The notes under the pieces: generated by a model
What the model was told of the DNA's origin: nothing
Database searches by the model: none
The model's input: only the letters and a program-made list of their open reading frames with translations
Origin: Cyanobacteria bacterium SIG26
GTDB taxonomy: Bacteria > Cyanobacteriota > Vampirovibrionia > Gastranaerophilales > Gastranaerophilaceae
DNA length: 64,000 bases
Direction: 5' to 3'
NCBI GenBank assembly: GCA_015152555.1
Contig: SUTS01000001.1
Location: 206,506 to 270,505 of the forward strand
Translations under genes and position numbers: made by a program
Shown: positions 17,049 to 27,700 of the stretch, piece after piece
Numbering within the stretch: the first letter of the stretch is position 1
Layout: each line of letters opens with the position of its first letter

Positions 17049-17174
17049 ATATACTCTGACATTTACAAAACGTAACACTTAATCAAAATCGCGCAAATTT
17101 GCCGAACAAAAAAACTTTATATAAGTGAGTAGGTAATTTAGGTTAGTATATTTTATTATGAAAGGGAACAAATT

Positions 17175-17606
17175 ATGGTCTCACCAGTAGGGTTTAACTC
17201 AGCAAGTTACGGTAACGTGAACTTCTGCGCAAACAACGGAAACACAGCCGCAAATATTAATGCAGGCGAATTAAAAGATTGTTTACTCGAACGAGATACA
17301 AGTCTTGGAAAAACAGAAAATGGCAATACGTATAAAAAAACCAACACCTCAACAATTATAGGTACAATTTTAGGTTTTGCATCTCCAATTGTTAGTGCGA
17401 TTATAAAAAATAAAGGTCTGGCCGGATTAATCACAAAGAATTGGAAAACTTTAGCAATTTCTTGTCCTGCATTAGGTTTAGCAGGTCTTGCTACCGGTGC
17501 ACTAATTGATAAAATTGTCAATACAAAAAATGCACAAAAAGCCGATGAACAAGCAAACCCACAAGATTTAGCAGATACCAAACTTGGTGTGGATACTGTA
17601 GCATAA
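17175..17606 (+). CDS. 143-aa protein with N-terminal VNFCA motif and hydrophobic helices
   Basis: Unknown family. Residues 15-19 read VNFCA, a variant of the short N-terminal motif found in eight proteins here. The centre has two hydrophobic glycine/alanine-rich stretches (about 57-74, TIIGTILGFASPIVSAII; and about 88-110), which could insert in or lie on a membrane; the C-terminus is acidic. No classical signal peptide. An AAAGGGAA ribosome site lies upstream of ATG 17175. Convergent with the atp operon, whose last gene ends 7 bp away. Confidence 0.72.
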   Translation: MVSPVGFNSASYGNVNFCANNGNTAANINAGELKDCLLERDTSLGKTENGNTYKKTNTSTIIGTILGFASPIVSAIIKNKGLAGLITKNWKTLAISCPALGLAGLATGALIDKIVNTKNAQKADEQANPQDLADTKLGVDTVA

Positions 17607-17612
17607 TGTCAA

Positions 17613-18059
17613 TTAAAAATATCGAATATTATTCTTTTTAAAATATTTACCGCTTTTAATTTTTTGAACAAAAGCATCAACATCAGATTTATCGTGGCAG
17701 AATCTTATAGGAATTTGTATGGTTCTGCCATCTTTTAATTTCAAAACAGCAGTATAATCAGTATGTCTTGAATAACCAACATTACGCCGACGACGTATTT
17801 CATGGATATGACTTAGATATGTGTATGATTCAATATCTGCAGTTCTAAATTGATATTCTAATTTTTTATTAAAACCAATAGTTCCTTGCTGAGTATAACC
17901 TTTGCATATACCACCTGCACAAACTATTGTATGGACATCCATAAAAAACAGTAACAACAACCCCATTAAACAGATTACACCAAGGCCTATAAACCTACCA
18001 AGCTCGGTTCTTCCCCACCAATCATATCTATAGCTGCTATCCCAACCAAACAAATTCAC
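17613..18059 (-). CDS. Unknown membrane protein coupled to atpC
   Basis: 148 aa. One or two transmembrane helices (about 24-42, IGLGVICLMGLLLLFFMD) follow a short aromatic N-terminus; the remainder (about 65-145) is a soluble, beta-rich domain ending in a helix, similar in layout to bacterial PH-like membrane proteins (inference only). The GTG start overlaps the atpC stop codon (GTGA), so it is translated with the ATP synthase subunits. I know of no standard F-ATPase subunit of this type. It may assist assembly or regulation of the enzyme, or just share the transcript. Confidence 0.75.
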   Translation of the reverse strand: MNLFGWDSSYRYDWWGRTELGRFIGLGVICLMGLLLLFFMDVHTIVCAGGICKGYTQQGTIGFNKKLEYQFRTADIESYTYLSHIHEIRRRRNVGYSRHTDYTAVLKLKDGRTIQIPIRFCHDKSDVDAFVQKIKSGKYFKKNNIRYF

Positions 18060-18460
18060 TTAGCCCCATATTTAGCCAATTTAGCCTTCAACCGCGCTTC
18101 TGCTCTGGCAATAGCTGCTTCGGCACGTTTTGCGTCCATACGCGCATTTGCATTACGTAGATTTGCACGAGCACGCTCCAATGCTTCTCTTGCTCTTGCT
18201 TCATCAATTTCTTCACCGGGTTCTGCTAACGTTGTCAAGATTAGACATTCCTCATCTTTAAACTGCAAAATCCCGCCCATTGTGGTGAACCGCTTAACTT
18301 CACCATCTTTGACAGCTCTAGTTACACCAATATCAAGTGCAGTCATAACAGGAATATGACCTTTCAAAAGACCAAATTCACCGTCCAAACCTTTAGAATA
18401 AATTTCATCAACTTCTTGATCAAAAACAACTCTTTCTTGCGTAATAATTTTTAATTTCAT
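18056..18460 (-). CDS. atpC: ATP synthase F1 epsilon subunit
   Basis: 134 aa. An N-terminal beta-sandwich (about 1-85; MKLKIITQERVVFDQEVDEI, GEFGLLKGHIPVMTALDIGV) is followed by the two-helix C-terminal domain rich in Ala, Arg and Glu (about 88-134) that can act as a brake on ATP hydrolysis. It follows atpD by 3 bp and overlaps the next gene by 4 bp. The separate atpD-atpC unit, without alpha, gamma or delta genes, is the cyanobacterial and chloroplast arrangement. Confidence 0.95.
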   Translation of the reverse strand: MKLKIITQERVVFDQEVDEIYSKGLDGEFGLLKGHIPVMTALDIGVTRAVKDGEVKRFTTMGGILQFKDEECLILTTLAEPGEEIDEARAREALERARANLRNANARMDAKRAEAAIARAEARLKAKLAKYGAK

Positions 18461-18463
18461 AAA

Positions 18464-19915
<1,452 letters not shown>

Positions 19916-20039
19916 TTAAAAGTACAACTTCATTATACAACAAGAAAAGATTTTTTATAAGTTTTTTTTTAAAAAGACTAGCAAAAATTTTTTTTCTCAT
20001 GTATTATAATGTTCATATCTCACAATTTATGGAATTAAC

Positions 20040-20906
20040 ATGCAATTGACAATTGGTAAAGAATTAAACGCTAACGACAAAATCTACAAACCCGATTTTA
20101 ATTCAAAGTCCGGAAGAGAATTACTGGCGTTTTATCTTCAAACTAAATTCAGACAAATTTTTGTCTATGATAAAAAACAAGAAAACCCTATTTTAAACGG
20201 TGTGAACCCAACTTTTGTCGATAGATTTTCAAAAAGACTAATAAACAACCCGACGAAAAGACTTTTAATCGGTGTTACCGGCGAGTCTGCATCAGGAAAA
20301 TCTACAATTTGCCGAGAAATAAAAAGCGTTATTGAACAATTTTCAATGCCTGTTACAGTTTTGAGTACAGATAATTATTTCAACGATATTTCTGAGCTAA
20401 TAAATAAATACGGCTCTTTTGATAACCTCACAGATAACGGATATGATGTTGACGCGCCGTCTAGTTTCCAATTAGATATTTTACGTGAAGATTTGGAAGA
20501 TTTGTCAGAAGGTTTGGATATAAAAGCTCCTATGTATCTGCCAAATGGTACAGGGGTTTCTGTTCCAAAAGCATTTGATGTTAAATCCCAAAAAATCATC
20601 GTAGTTGAAGGTATTGCAACAATGTATGATGCGGTTAAAGACATCTTTGATATAAAAATTTACGTTGAAACCGAAAATGAACTAAGAAAAAACAGATTTA
20701 TGGATAGAGCTGTAGAAGAGCGCAACCAAAGTGTAGAAAACGCACAAAAGCACTGGGATTACATAACTCAAGCCGGTGAAAAATATGTTAAACCATTCAG
20801 AAAAGAAGCCGATTTAGTGATAAATGGCAATTCTGATTTGAAATATTTTGCCCAAATGCTTGAGCACATATATGAAATAACTAACAATTATGAACAAGCT
20901 CCTTAA
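20040..20906 (+). CDS. Uridine kinase / phosphoribulokinase family P-loop kinase
   Basis: 288 aa. A lineage-specific N-terminal extension (about 1-75) precedes the kinase core: Walker A GVTGESASGKSTIC (about 79-92), the STDNYFND substrate loop (about 112-119), VVEGIATMYD (about 185-194), and an R-x-x-x-R-x-x-x-E lid region (about 220-231). Members phosphorylate uridine/cytidine with ATP or GTP for pyrimidine salvage; the exact substrate is uncertain because of the extension and length (usual Udk is about 210 aa). A TATAAT box at 20005-20010 starts a leader of about 23 nt with only a weak GGA ribosome site. A strong terminator follows. Confidence 0.8.
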   Translation: MQLTIGKELNANDKIYKPDFNSKSGRELLAFYLQTKFRQIFVYDKKQENPILNGVNPTFVDRFSKRLINNPTKRLLIGVTGESASGKSTICREIKSVIEQFSMPVTVLSTDNYFNDISELINKYGSFDNLTDNGYDVDAPSSFQLDILREDLEDLSEGLDIKAPMYLPNGTGVSVPKAFDVKSQKIIVVEGIATMYDAVKDIFDIKIYVETENELRKNRFMDRAVEERNQSVENAQKHWDYITQAGEKYVKPFRKEADLVINGNSDLKYFAQMLEHIYEITNNYEQAP

Positions 20907-20943
20907 ATAATTCTAAAGCTTGTGACAAAAAAGTAAAATAAAC

Positions 20944-20985
20944 ACGGGGCGGATTTTCTCAAATCCGCCCCGTATTATTTTGTTT
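20944..20985. terminator. Strong bidirectional terminator
   Basis: ACGGGGCGGATTT (20944-20956) pairs perfectly with AAATCCGCCCCGT (20961-20973) around TCTC, followed by a T-rich run. It serves the uridine-kinase-type gene and the converging acetyl-CoA synthetase gene. Confidence 0.93.
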
Positions 20986-20996
20986 ATTAACACTTA

Positions 20997-23159
20997 TTAG
21001 TGACAGCAAGTACAAGCTCCGCCACATTCACATGTTAGTGCTTTTTTAGCTTCTTCCATACGAACCTTAATACGTCCGTCAACAGCAATACCTTCGCCTG
21101 TTTTTTCAGAAATTAACAATGGATTAATATCTAACTCATCGATAAAGCTAAAATCGTGAACTAATTGAGATAATCTCAATAATGTTTCTTGGATTTGATC
21201 CATTTGAGCAGGAGTTGTACCTCTAGCACCTTCTAACAATTTGTATGCTTTTACTGATTTAATCATTTCAGCAGCATCAACATCTGTTAAAGGAGCAATT
21301 CTGAATGTTACGTCTTTCATAACTTCAATAAATACACCACCTAAACCAAACATCATCATAGGACCGTATTGAGGGTCAGTTGCTATACCGCAAACCATTT
21401 CGCGGTTACCTTTAACCATTTCTTGAATGATTACACCTTCCAAACCATCAATCAAACCTTTTTCTGTTAATTTTGCAATTAAATCTTGATATTCAGCTCT
21501 TAATTGTTCTTCTGATTGGATATTAACTCTTACACCACCAACATCTGTTTTGTGAGAAGTTGTTTTTGAAGTCATTTTCATTACTACAGGATATCCGATT
21601 GAATTACCAACAGTAATTACTTCTTCTTCATTTGTTGCAAAACCTGATTTACATACTCTAATACCGTATGCATCTAACACATCAATAGATTCACGAGTTG
21701 TTAATTGTTCTCTACCTTCATCAATTGATTGTTTAATAATATGTTTTGCTTTCTCTCTATCTACATCATAAACAGGGATAGAACCTACAGGTCTTTCCAT
21801 CCAGATTCTTTGTTGATTTAATCTATTAAATCCGTCTGCAGCTTCTTCAGCATACATAAAGAACGGCATATTAACTTCTAATTCAGACAATTTTGTGAAG
21901 AAATCACTCTTAGTCATGAATACACCAACAACAGGTTTTTCAGGATATTCTGCTTTAATTTCCATAACAGCTTTAGCAACATCAATATCTTTCAAACCTA
22001 GGAATGGTAAATAGATAACCATAATCATATCAACATTATCATCTGCAATAACTGTTTTTAATGTTTCTTTGTAGTGTTCGATAGGAGCTGAAGCAATCAT
22101 ATCGATTGGGTTTTTAACAGAAGCCGCAGCAGGTAAGAAACTTCTTAGTTTGTCTTTTGTAGCATCAGTAATTTGAGCCATTTGCATACCGTATTCGCAT
22201 ACAGCATCTGTTGCCATAATTCCAGGACCACCTGAGTTAGTGATAATAGCAACTCTATCACCTTTTGGAATTGGACAGTTAGCAAAAACTTTAGCTGTTG
22301 CAAACAAGTTTTTCAAAGAATATTCTCTAATAACACCTGATTGAGCAAGTAATGCGTTAGCAGCTTTATCAGCACCAGCCAATGAACCAGTGTGAGATGA
22401 TGCAGCTGAAGCACCTGCAGCTGATCTACCAGCTTTTAATGCTAAAATAGGTTTTTTCTTAGAAATTCTTGAAGCTAATTTTCTAAAGTTAGCAGGATTT
22501 TGGATTGATTCCATGTAAAGCAAAATTTGCTCAACATCTTCTTCATCTTCCCAGTATTCCATAGCTGTTTCAGCATTAACATCAGCTTGGTTACCAATAG
22601 AAATGAATTGTGCAAAACCTAGGTTCAAGTCTTTTAAAATATTCAAAATACCGCCACCTAAAGCACCTGATTGAGAAACAAAACCAATATTACCACGTTC
22701 TGGTAATGATTCAGCAAAGCATCCGTCCATTCTGATTTCTGGGTGAGTGTTTACAACACCTAAACAGTTAGGACCAACGCATCTCATACCATATTCTCTA
22801 ACCTTAGCCAACAATTGTTTTTCAGCTTCCGCACCTTCTTTACCAGTTTCTTTGAAACCAGCTGTAATTATACATAAACCTTTAATACCTTTTTGATGAC
22901 ATTGATCAATTGTATCCAAAACGAATTTTGAATTAACTACAATAATAGCTAAATCAACTTCTCCAGGAATTTCCAATACTGAAGTATAAGCTTGTAAACC
23001 TTCAATAATGCCACCTTTTGGGTTTACAGGGTAGATATTACCTGTAAATTTGTATTCTTGCAATCTTTTCATAATGTCAGAACCAATTGTGTGTTCTTTT
23101 GTTGAAGCACCAACAACCGCGATTGCTTTCGGTTTCATAATTTTGTCTAAATTACTCAT
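20997..23159 (-). CDS. Acetyl-CoA synthetase (ADP-forming), fused alpha-beta, with cysteine-rich tail
   Basis: 720 aa. It converts acyl-CoA, ADP and phosphate to acid, CoA and ATP, giving substrate-level ATP during fermentation. Domain order: CoA-binding (about 1-135, starting AIAVVGASTKEHTIGSD), succinyl-CoA-ligase-like with VGPNCLGVV and FVSQSGALGG, the phosphohistidine region SSHTGSLAG (about 260), and a C-terminal ATP-grasp domain (about 490-700, VGGVRVN, EMVKGNREMVCGI, DELDINPLL). The last 11 residues, CECGGACTCCH, add five cysteines and a histidine, an unusual metal-binding or redox-active tail. AAGGAT lies before the ATG. Acyl substrate (acetate, propionate, aryl acids) cannot be told from sequence. 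Confidence 0.93.
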   Translation of the reverse strand: MSNLDKIMKPKAIAVVGASTKEHTIGSDIMKRLQEYKFTGNIYPVNPKGGIIEGLQAYTSVLEIPGEVDLAIIVVNSKFVLDTIDQCHQKGIKGLCIITAGFKETGKEGAEAEKQLLAKVREYGMRCVGPNCLGVVNTHPEIRMDGCFAESLPERGNIGFVSQSGALGGGILNILKDLNLGFAQFISIGNQADVNAETAMEYWEDEEDVEQILLYMESIQNPANFRKLASRISKKKPILALKAGRSAAGASAASSHTGSLAGADKAANALLAQSGVIREYSLKNLFATAKVFANCPIPKGDRVAIITNSGGPGIMATDAVCEYGMQMAQITDATKDKLRSFLPAAASVKNPIDMIASAPIEHYKETLKTVIADDNVDMIMVIYLPFLGLKDIDVAKAVMEIKAEYPEKPVVGVFMTKSDFFTKLSELEVNMPFFMYAEEAADGFNRLNQQRIWMERPVGSIPVYDVDREKAKHIIKQSIDEGREQLTTRESIDVLDAYGIRVCKSGFATNEEEVITVGNSIGYPVVMKMTSKTTSHKTDVGGVRVNIQSEEQLRAEYQDLIAKLTEKGLIDGLEGVIIQEMVKGNREMVCGIATDPQYGPMMMFGLGGVFIEVMKDVTFRIAPLTDVDAAEMIKSVKAYKLLEGARGTTPAQMDQIQETLLRLSQLVHDFSFIDELDINPLLISEKTGEGIAVDGRIKVRMEEAKKALTCECGGACTCCH

Positions 23160-23180
23160 TTTCCATCCTTTCTTGGTTTT

Positions 23181-23579
23181 TTATTTTATAAATATTTCTT
23201 TTATTTTTTGTATTATTGATTTCTTTTCAATACTTTTCTTATAGAAATCTGAATTTTCGTGTTCAGAAATTATATTGTTTACAATTTTGGAAATAATCTT
23301 TGAATCTTCACCTTGAATAACTATTTTAGCTGTCGGAACAGTAGCAGGTCTAACTTGAGTCCATATATGCATATATTTTGGAGCTTCATCACTGTATGAA
23401 ATAATATCAGGTCGAGTACTACCATCAATATTCAAAACAAGTTTTTCTTTACCTTCTACAATTTTCGTAATCTCGGGAACAATTTGACTTAAAGCTGCAC
23501 TCTGCTTTTTATTAAATCTATTGCCTAAATTCATTACACCGTTGAAATTCTGACTACTGTGAATATTTTGAACCTGCAT
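23181..23579 (-). CDS. 132-aa protein with N-terminal QNFNG motif
   Basis: Unknown family. Residues 10-14 read QNFNG, a variant of the short N-terminal motif shared by eight proteins in the window. The body is a small alpha/beta domain: a helix with KKQSAALSQIVPEITKIV, strands KLVLNIDGS, KYMHIWTQV, AKIVIQG and a basic C-terminal helix. No signal peptide or cysteine. A purine-rich ribosome site (AGGGGGGGGA) lies 2-10 bases before the ATG. It lies between the radical SAM gene (9-bp gap) and the acetyl-CoA synthetase gene (21-bp gap), so it is in the same transcript. Confidence 0.75.
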   Translation of the reverse strand: MQVQNIHSSQNFNGVMNLGNRFNKKQSAALSQIVPEITKIVEGKEKLVLNIDGSTRPDIISYSDEAPKYMHIWTQVRPATVPTAKIVIQGEDSKIISKIVNNIISEHENSDFYKKSIEKKSIIQKIKEIFIK

Positions 23580-23588
23580 TTCCCCCCC

Positions 23589-24275
23589 CTACGAATACCC
23601 GTTTTGTATCCACTCACGAACTCGTAGTTCTGCACCAAGTCCATTTGCGATTTCGCGACATTTTTCAACATCAAGTCTTCTACCCTTATAGCCATCAACA
23701 ATAGAAGCTACAGTTTTTATACCAGCTTCTGAACTTGCTTGGATAAACTTTTTAACTTCCACATAAGCCTGTTCAAACTTCGGTTGAGAAAGTTCATCAT
23801 ATTCTTGAGAAGTGGCTCCATTTAAGCTAACTGAAAACTCATCAACAAGTCCAACAAGCTCCGGTACAACATTCTTTTTATAAACAAAGTTCGCATGACC
23901 ATTAGTATTAACTCGAATTTTTGTTCCAGGATAATTTTCTTTAACATACATTGCAACGTGCTTAAGTATATCAAATTTTAACATTGGTTCACCATAACCA
24001 CAAAAAATAACTTCATTTTTACCTTCTTGAGGTTTTATAGTCAAAGTCTCCTGACAATCACTTAAAATTGCATCATGTTTAAAGTGTTTTGAAATAAAAG
24101 GTTTTAATTGTTCAATAACGTCTTCAGCAGAAAAATCTTCGTTTTCCAGCCATAATTCTTGACCACAAACATCGTCCTTATCTTGTCTTAAGCAGAAAAT
24201 ACATTCATTGGTACATCTGTTTGTTAAATTTATATAGATTTTACCTTCTAATGAATAAACTAAAATATTTGACAT
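23589..24275 (-). CDS. Radical SAM protein, TatD-associated type
   Basis: 228 aa. CTNECIFC (Cys-x3-Cys-x2-Cys, about 22-29) holds the SAM-binding 4Fe-4S cluster; CGYGEPML (about 93-100) is the GGE-like SAM motif, and RVNTNGHANF continues the barrel. The opening YINLTNRCTNECIFC and overall short length resemble the family often found beside or fused to TatD nucleases; no tatD lies in the window, so the subfamily is a likely but untested call. Substrate unknown. First gene of a unit with the 132-aa gene and acetyl-CoA synthetase. AAGGAT ribosome site before ATG. Confidence 0.8.
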   Translation of the reverse strand: MSNILVYSLEGKIYINLTNRCTNECIFCLRQDKDDVCGQELWLENEDFSAEDVIEQLKPFISKHFKHDAILSDCQETLTIKPQEGKNEVIFCGYGEPMLKFDILKHVAMYVKENYPGTKIRVNTNGHANFVYKKNVVPELVGLVDEFSVSLNGATSQEYDELSQPKFEQAYVEVKKFIQASSEAGIKTVASIVDGYKGRRLDVEKCREIANGLGAELRVREWIQNGYS

Positions 24276-24456
24276 GTCTTATCCTTCAATAACAATATTA
24301 TGGTACGCACAAACTATTTTTACAAGGGGTGAAAAATTAAGGTAGATAATTATAGTAGTTTTTTTAAGAAAAGTATATACTTTTTTAACATAATATTGCG
24401 CAGAATTTGTTATTGATGTAATAGTATATTAACGCAATTTATATAAGGATTTAAAT

Positions 24457-25128
24457 ATGATTATTACAGCAATAAAACCCTTTGCTATCCACTCTTTCAG
24501 ACAACAAAATAGCAACCCTAATTTTCAATACAATTTGGTTACTCCAATTTCAGATACTGTATCATTTGGGGCAAAAATTACAGCTCCAAAATACACTATT
24601 GATAATGTACTAGATATATTTAATGGCAAATGTACAGATATACCAAAACATTTAAAAACTTTAGTATCACCAAGAACAAATAAAATTATGGGATTTACTT
24701 TAAAAACCTCAAATAAAACCGAACTAAAAGTTTTCAAAAAAGTAAGTGCAGAATATGGTGATAAATTAACTTATTTATCATTTGAAGAAACTCTACCGAA
24801 TAATCAAAAAAAATTTATTGCCTATGATTTAGATTCTAAAGAATTTATCAAAACTTCACCATTGGGCAAACCTGTCGTTGAAGATGGAATTTTATACAAC
24901 TTAGATTCTGAACAATTAGAAAAAATGGGAATTAATAACAGATTAAATAACTATCTAAAAGATATTTATGCAAAAAGCAAGCGCAAAACAGCTCAAGATG
25001 CCACCATATTAACAGAAAAGAAAGCGGCAACTAAAAAAACTATCAAAATCGACGACATAAAAGTTGAAGACATAGAAGACGAAAATCTTAACAAAATACT
25101 TGATAAAGAAAATATATCAGAAAAATAA
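24457..25128 (+). CDS. 223-aa protein with VSFGA motif
   Basis: Unknown family. Residues 35-39 read VSFGA, the short motif found near the N-terminus of eight proteins here; in this case 34 residues precede it. The following domain (about 40-165) is alpha/beta (GFTLKTSNKTELKVF, DKLTYLSFEETL, KFIAYDLDS), and the C-terminus (about 175-223) is a charged Lys/Glu/Asp helix. No signal peptide or membrane segment. TAAGGAT ribosome site. Convergent with the dehydrogenase gene 12 bp away. Confidence 0.74.
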   Translation: MIITAIKPFAIHSFRQQNSNPNFQYNLVTPISDTVSFGAKITAPKYTIDNVLDIFNGKCTDIPKHLKTLVSPRTNKIMGFTLKTSNKTELKVFKKVSAEYGDKLTYLSFEETLPNNQKKFIAYDLDSKEFIKTSPLGKPVVEDGILYNLDSEQLEKMGINNRLNNYLKDIYAKSKRKTAQDATILTEKKAATKKTIKIDDIKVEDIEDENLNKILDKENISEK

Positions 25129-25140
25129 TTATCCGCCCGA

Positions 25141-26175
25141 TTAATTCGGTTTAATTAAGAACTTTATTGCATTACCTTGAATATGTTGTTGCATAGCATA
25201 TTCCACTTTGTCTAGTGGTAATGTATCTGTGATAAGTTTTTCAACCTCAATTTCACCGGATGCTATATAATCAAGAGCTTGTCTAAAATATTTTGGGGTA
25301 TGGTGAAAAACACTCATCATTTTAATATCACCATAATGCATTTTTGTTGTATCAAAACAAACTTTTGAACCGGATTTGCAACCACCAAAAAAGTGAACAG
25401 TGCCTCCAGGTCTTACACAATCAAAAATTTGTTCCCAAATTTCAGGTAAACCAACACATTCGATAGCAACATCCAAACCTTTGCCTTGAAATGAAAATTC
25501 TTTAAATATTTTGACAGGATTTTGATATTTTTTCAAATCGATGATTTCATCAGCTTGCGCAAAATCTTCGGCAGCTTTTAATTTCATCTCATTACGACCG
25601 GCAACAATAACTTTTGCCCCCATAATGTTTGCAATTCTTGCAAACATCAAACCAATAGGACCAATCCCAATTATACCAACAGTATCGCCTTCTTTTATAC
25701 CAGTACGTTCAGCACCATGAACGACATTAGCCAAAGGTTCACAAAACGCAGCACGTTCAAAACTCAAATCTGAGGGTAATATTAACATGTTTTTTTCAAC
25801 AATTCTTGCCGGAACAGTTATATATTGCGCATAAGCTCCATTTAGCAAATCTAAATTCTCACACAAATTATACTCTTGTTTTTTACAATAAAAACATTCT
25901 CCACAAGGCGCAGAATTTGCAGCAACAACTCTATCTCCGGGAGTAAAATTTTTAACATTTCTACCTACTTTTTCAACAATTCCGGAAAACTCATGCCCGA
26001 ACCCTGAAGGTACACTCTTAATTAAAACCGGATGTCCTCGTCGGAATGTTTTGACATCAGTGCCGCAAGTCAACGCAGCCATAACCTTTACAACAACTTC
26101 ACCTTGCTCAGGTGGTTTTGGCACTACATCCTCATATCTGATATCTTGTGGCCCGTAATATTGAATTGCTTTCAT
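25141..26175 (-). CDS. Zinc-dependent medium-chain alcohol/polyol dehydrogenase
   Basis: 344 aa MDR enzyme, closest in outline to sorbitol/threonine dehydrogenases. Catalytic zinc ligands: Cys in LTCGTDV (about 38), GHE (about 64) and Glu in FCEPLANV; structural zinc: the four cysteines of APCGECFYCKKQEYNLCE (about 95-112). NAD(P)-binding VGIIGIGPIGLMFA (about 167-180). Function: oxidises a secondary alcohol or polyol with NAD(P); substrate unknown. The start at 26175 (MKAIQYYG) is the family start; it lies six bases after a TATAAT box, with no ribosome site, so the mRNA is probably leaderless. A second MDR gene lies 1.5 kb upstream. Confidence 0.9.
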   Translation of the reverse strand: MKAIQYYGPQDIRYEDVVPKPPEQGEVVVKVMAALTCGTDVKTFRRGHPVLIKSVPSGFGHEFSGIVEKVGRNVKNFTPGDRVVAANSAPCGECFYCKKQEYNLCENLDLLNGAYAQYITVPARIVEKNMLILPSDLSFERAAFCEPLANVVHGAERTGIKEGDTVGIIGIGPIGLMFARIANIMGAKVIVAGRNEMKLKAAEDFAQADEIIDLKKYQNPVKIFKEFSFQGKGLDVAIECVGLPEIWEQIFDCVRPGGTVHFFGGCKSGSKVCFDTTKMHYGDIKMMSVFHHTPKYFRQALDYIASGEIEVEKLITDTLPLDKVEYAMQQHIQGNAIKFLIKPN

Positions 26176-26181
26176 AAAAAA

Positions 26182-26187
26182 ATTATA
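26182..26187 (-). promoter_or_regulatory. -10 box of the zinc dehydrogenase gene, predicted leaderless
   Basis: TATAAT on the minus strand (26187-26182) is followed by six T residues and the ATG. No good -35 box is visible because the upstream terminator hairpin occupies that place; the promoter may be weak or need an activator. Confidence 0.5.
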
Positions 26188-26190
26188 CAA

Positions 26191-26218
26191 CAAAAAGGGG
26201 TAAAATTTACCCCTTTTA
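26191..26218 (-). terminator. Terminator of the 435-aa gene
   Basis: AAAAGGGGT (26193-26201) pairs with ACCCCTTTT (26209-26217), extending to a 12-bp symmetric arm, with a T-run on the minus strand. It lies directly before the next gene's -10 box. Confidence 0.85.
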
Positions 26219-26235
26219 ACTAATTATATTTTGTC

Positions 26236-27543
26236 TTATTTATTTTTAATACCTGCCGCTTCATATAATTGATTAGCTTGAGCTTTAGTAATTTTACCCT
26301 GTGAAAGCAATGTTTTTATCAGTGTCCTACATTCCGATCCTGTATCAGCAATTCCATTACCTTTCTTATTCATAGTTGCAACAAGCGATTTCAACCTATT
26401 AAAGTTTTTCTGAGAAACAGGTTTTTCAAAAATATTTTTTGCAAGAAGTTGACCACTTGCTTGATATGAACCACCCATATCCGGGAAAAATTGCGTATTG
26501 GCCTGCTTAGATAATAATATTGAATAATATTTATCTTTTTGAGCCGGAGACATTCTATTATATAGTTTTTTAACATCTGCAACATTATCCTCAATACCCA
26601 TAATATTTGATTCTGCCAAAAGTTTATCTATTGTAGCAGGAGATAAATATTCACCAAATCTTGCAATACTATGGAACATTGATTCTGTTGTAACACCTTC
26701 TCCATCGAAAGATAAATCAACTTTTGAACTATTATAATTTAATAAAATATTAACTAATTTATCAACCAATTCAGGAGTAATCGCTTTACCATTTAATTTC
26801 GCAATTTCTGCAAACATTTTATTTTGCTGAGCATCTGACAATTCATAACCACCTATAGGTATAGGAAGTCTCATTACACCATTTTTATTTGAATAATCAT
26901 AAGTAGAACCATTGATATCAAAATAAAACACACCATTATAAGTCGGCAATAGAGCTTTATCTGCGGCAGAAACCGTCGTTGCTGCAGGTTTTGTGCCTCC
27001 GGAAGGTGCAGAAGAAGAAGAAGACGAAGAAGATTGAGAACCGGAAGTTCTGTCTGCCTGATATGCAGCACTCGCATTTTTTAAATCTGCCATATCTGCA
27101 ATCTGAAATTTCAACGTAGCTTGTCTATTACCACCTTGCGTTACATCAACTTGTACGTAATTATCGTCACTGGATTTTTTAGGCTTTTCTAACTTGTAAC
27201 CAGAAGGTAAGAAATCATCCATATCATCCATAAATCCACCTTGTGCAAATTTATTCATAGCAGATTTCACATCGGCTTTACTATATACAATGCCGCTTCC
27301 GCCTTCATTTGTATTATTTGCAACTGCTTTAAACGTTTGAAATTGATAATTTTTCATTTCAATAGCATTTGCAGCTTTCCAAGCCCCTGAAGTTTTATCA
27401 AAAACTTTTAACTTGCCGTCATTATCAACGACATATTTTCCTCCGTTGTTTTCAAAAACGCAACCTTTTTGCATTTTAATAGTTTGCACACCAGAACCAT
27501 GCACATTAATTTTCACATTTACATAAGAATTATCAATCGCCAT
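26236..27543 (-). CDS. Unknown 435-aa two-part protein with serine-rich linker
   Basis: Not recognised. The N-terminal part (about 1-165) is beta-rich with many Gly, Asn and Lys residues. A linker of about 25 residues dominated by Ser, then Ala/Pro/Thr, follows (about 170-200). The C-terminal part (about 200-435) is mainly helical and ends in SQGKITKAQANQLYEAAGI, which resembles a peptidoglycan- or protein-binding helical repeat only loosely. No signal peptide. Two adjacent ATGs follow AAGGAG; the second (27543) has the better 6-base spacing. Monocistronic, ended by a strong hairpin. Confidence 0.72.
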   Translation of the reverse strand: MAIDNSYVNVKINVHGSGVQTIKMQKGCVFENNGGKYVVDNDGKLKVFDKTSGAWKAANAIEMKNYQFQTFKAVANNTNEGGSGIVYSKADVKSAMNKFAQGGFMDDMDDFLPSGYKLEKPKKSSDDNYVQVDVTQGGNRQATLKFQIADMADLKNASAAYQADRTSGSQSSSSSSSSAPSGGTKPAATTVSAADKALLPTYNGVFYFDINGSTYDYSNKNGVMRLPIPIGGYELSDAQQNKMFAEIAKLNGKAITPELVDKLVNILLNYNSSKVDLSFDGEGVTTESMFHSIARFGEYLSPATIDKLLAESNIMGIEDNVADVKKLYNRMSPAQKDKYYSILLSKQANTQFFPDMGGSYQASGQLLAKNIFEKPVSQKNFNRLKSLVATMNKKGNGIADTGSECRTLIKTLLSQGKITKAQANQLYEAAGIKNK

Positions 27544-27700
27544 CATAATCTCCTTAAGTTTCACTTAATAATCCATCACTATAAAAATATAAACAATTCT
27601 TATTTTTAAAAATTGCCTCCAAATTTTGAAAACTAATAAAAAAACGCCCTCAATGCTTTTCATAGCGCGAAGTTTACATTTATTAATATTTATATATTAT

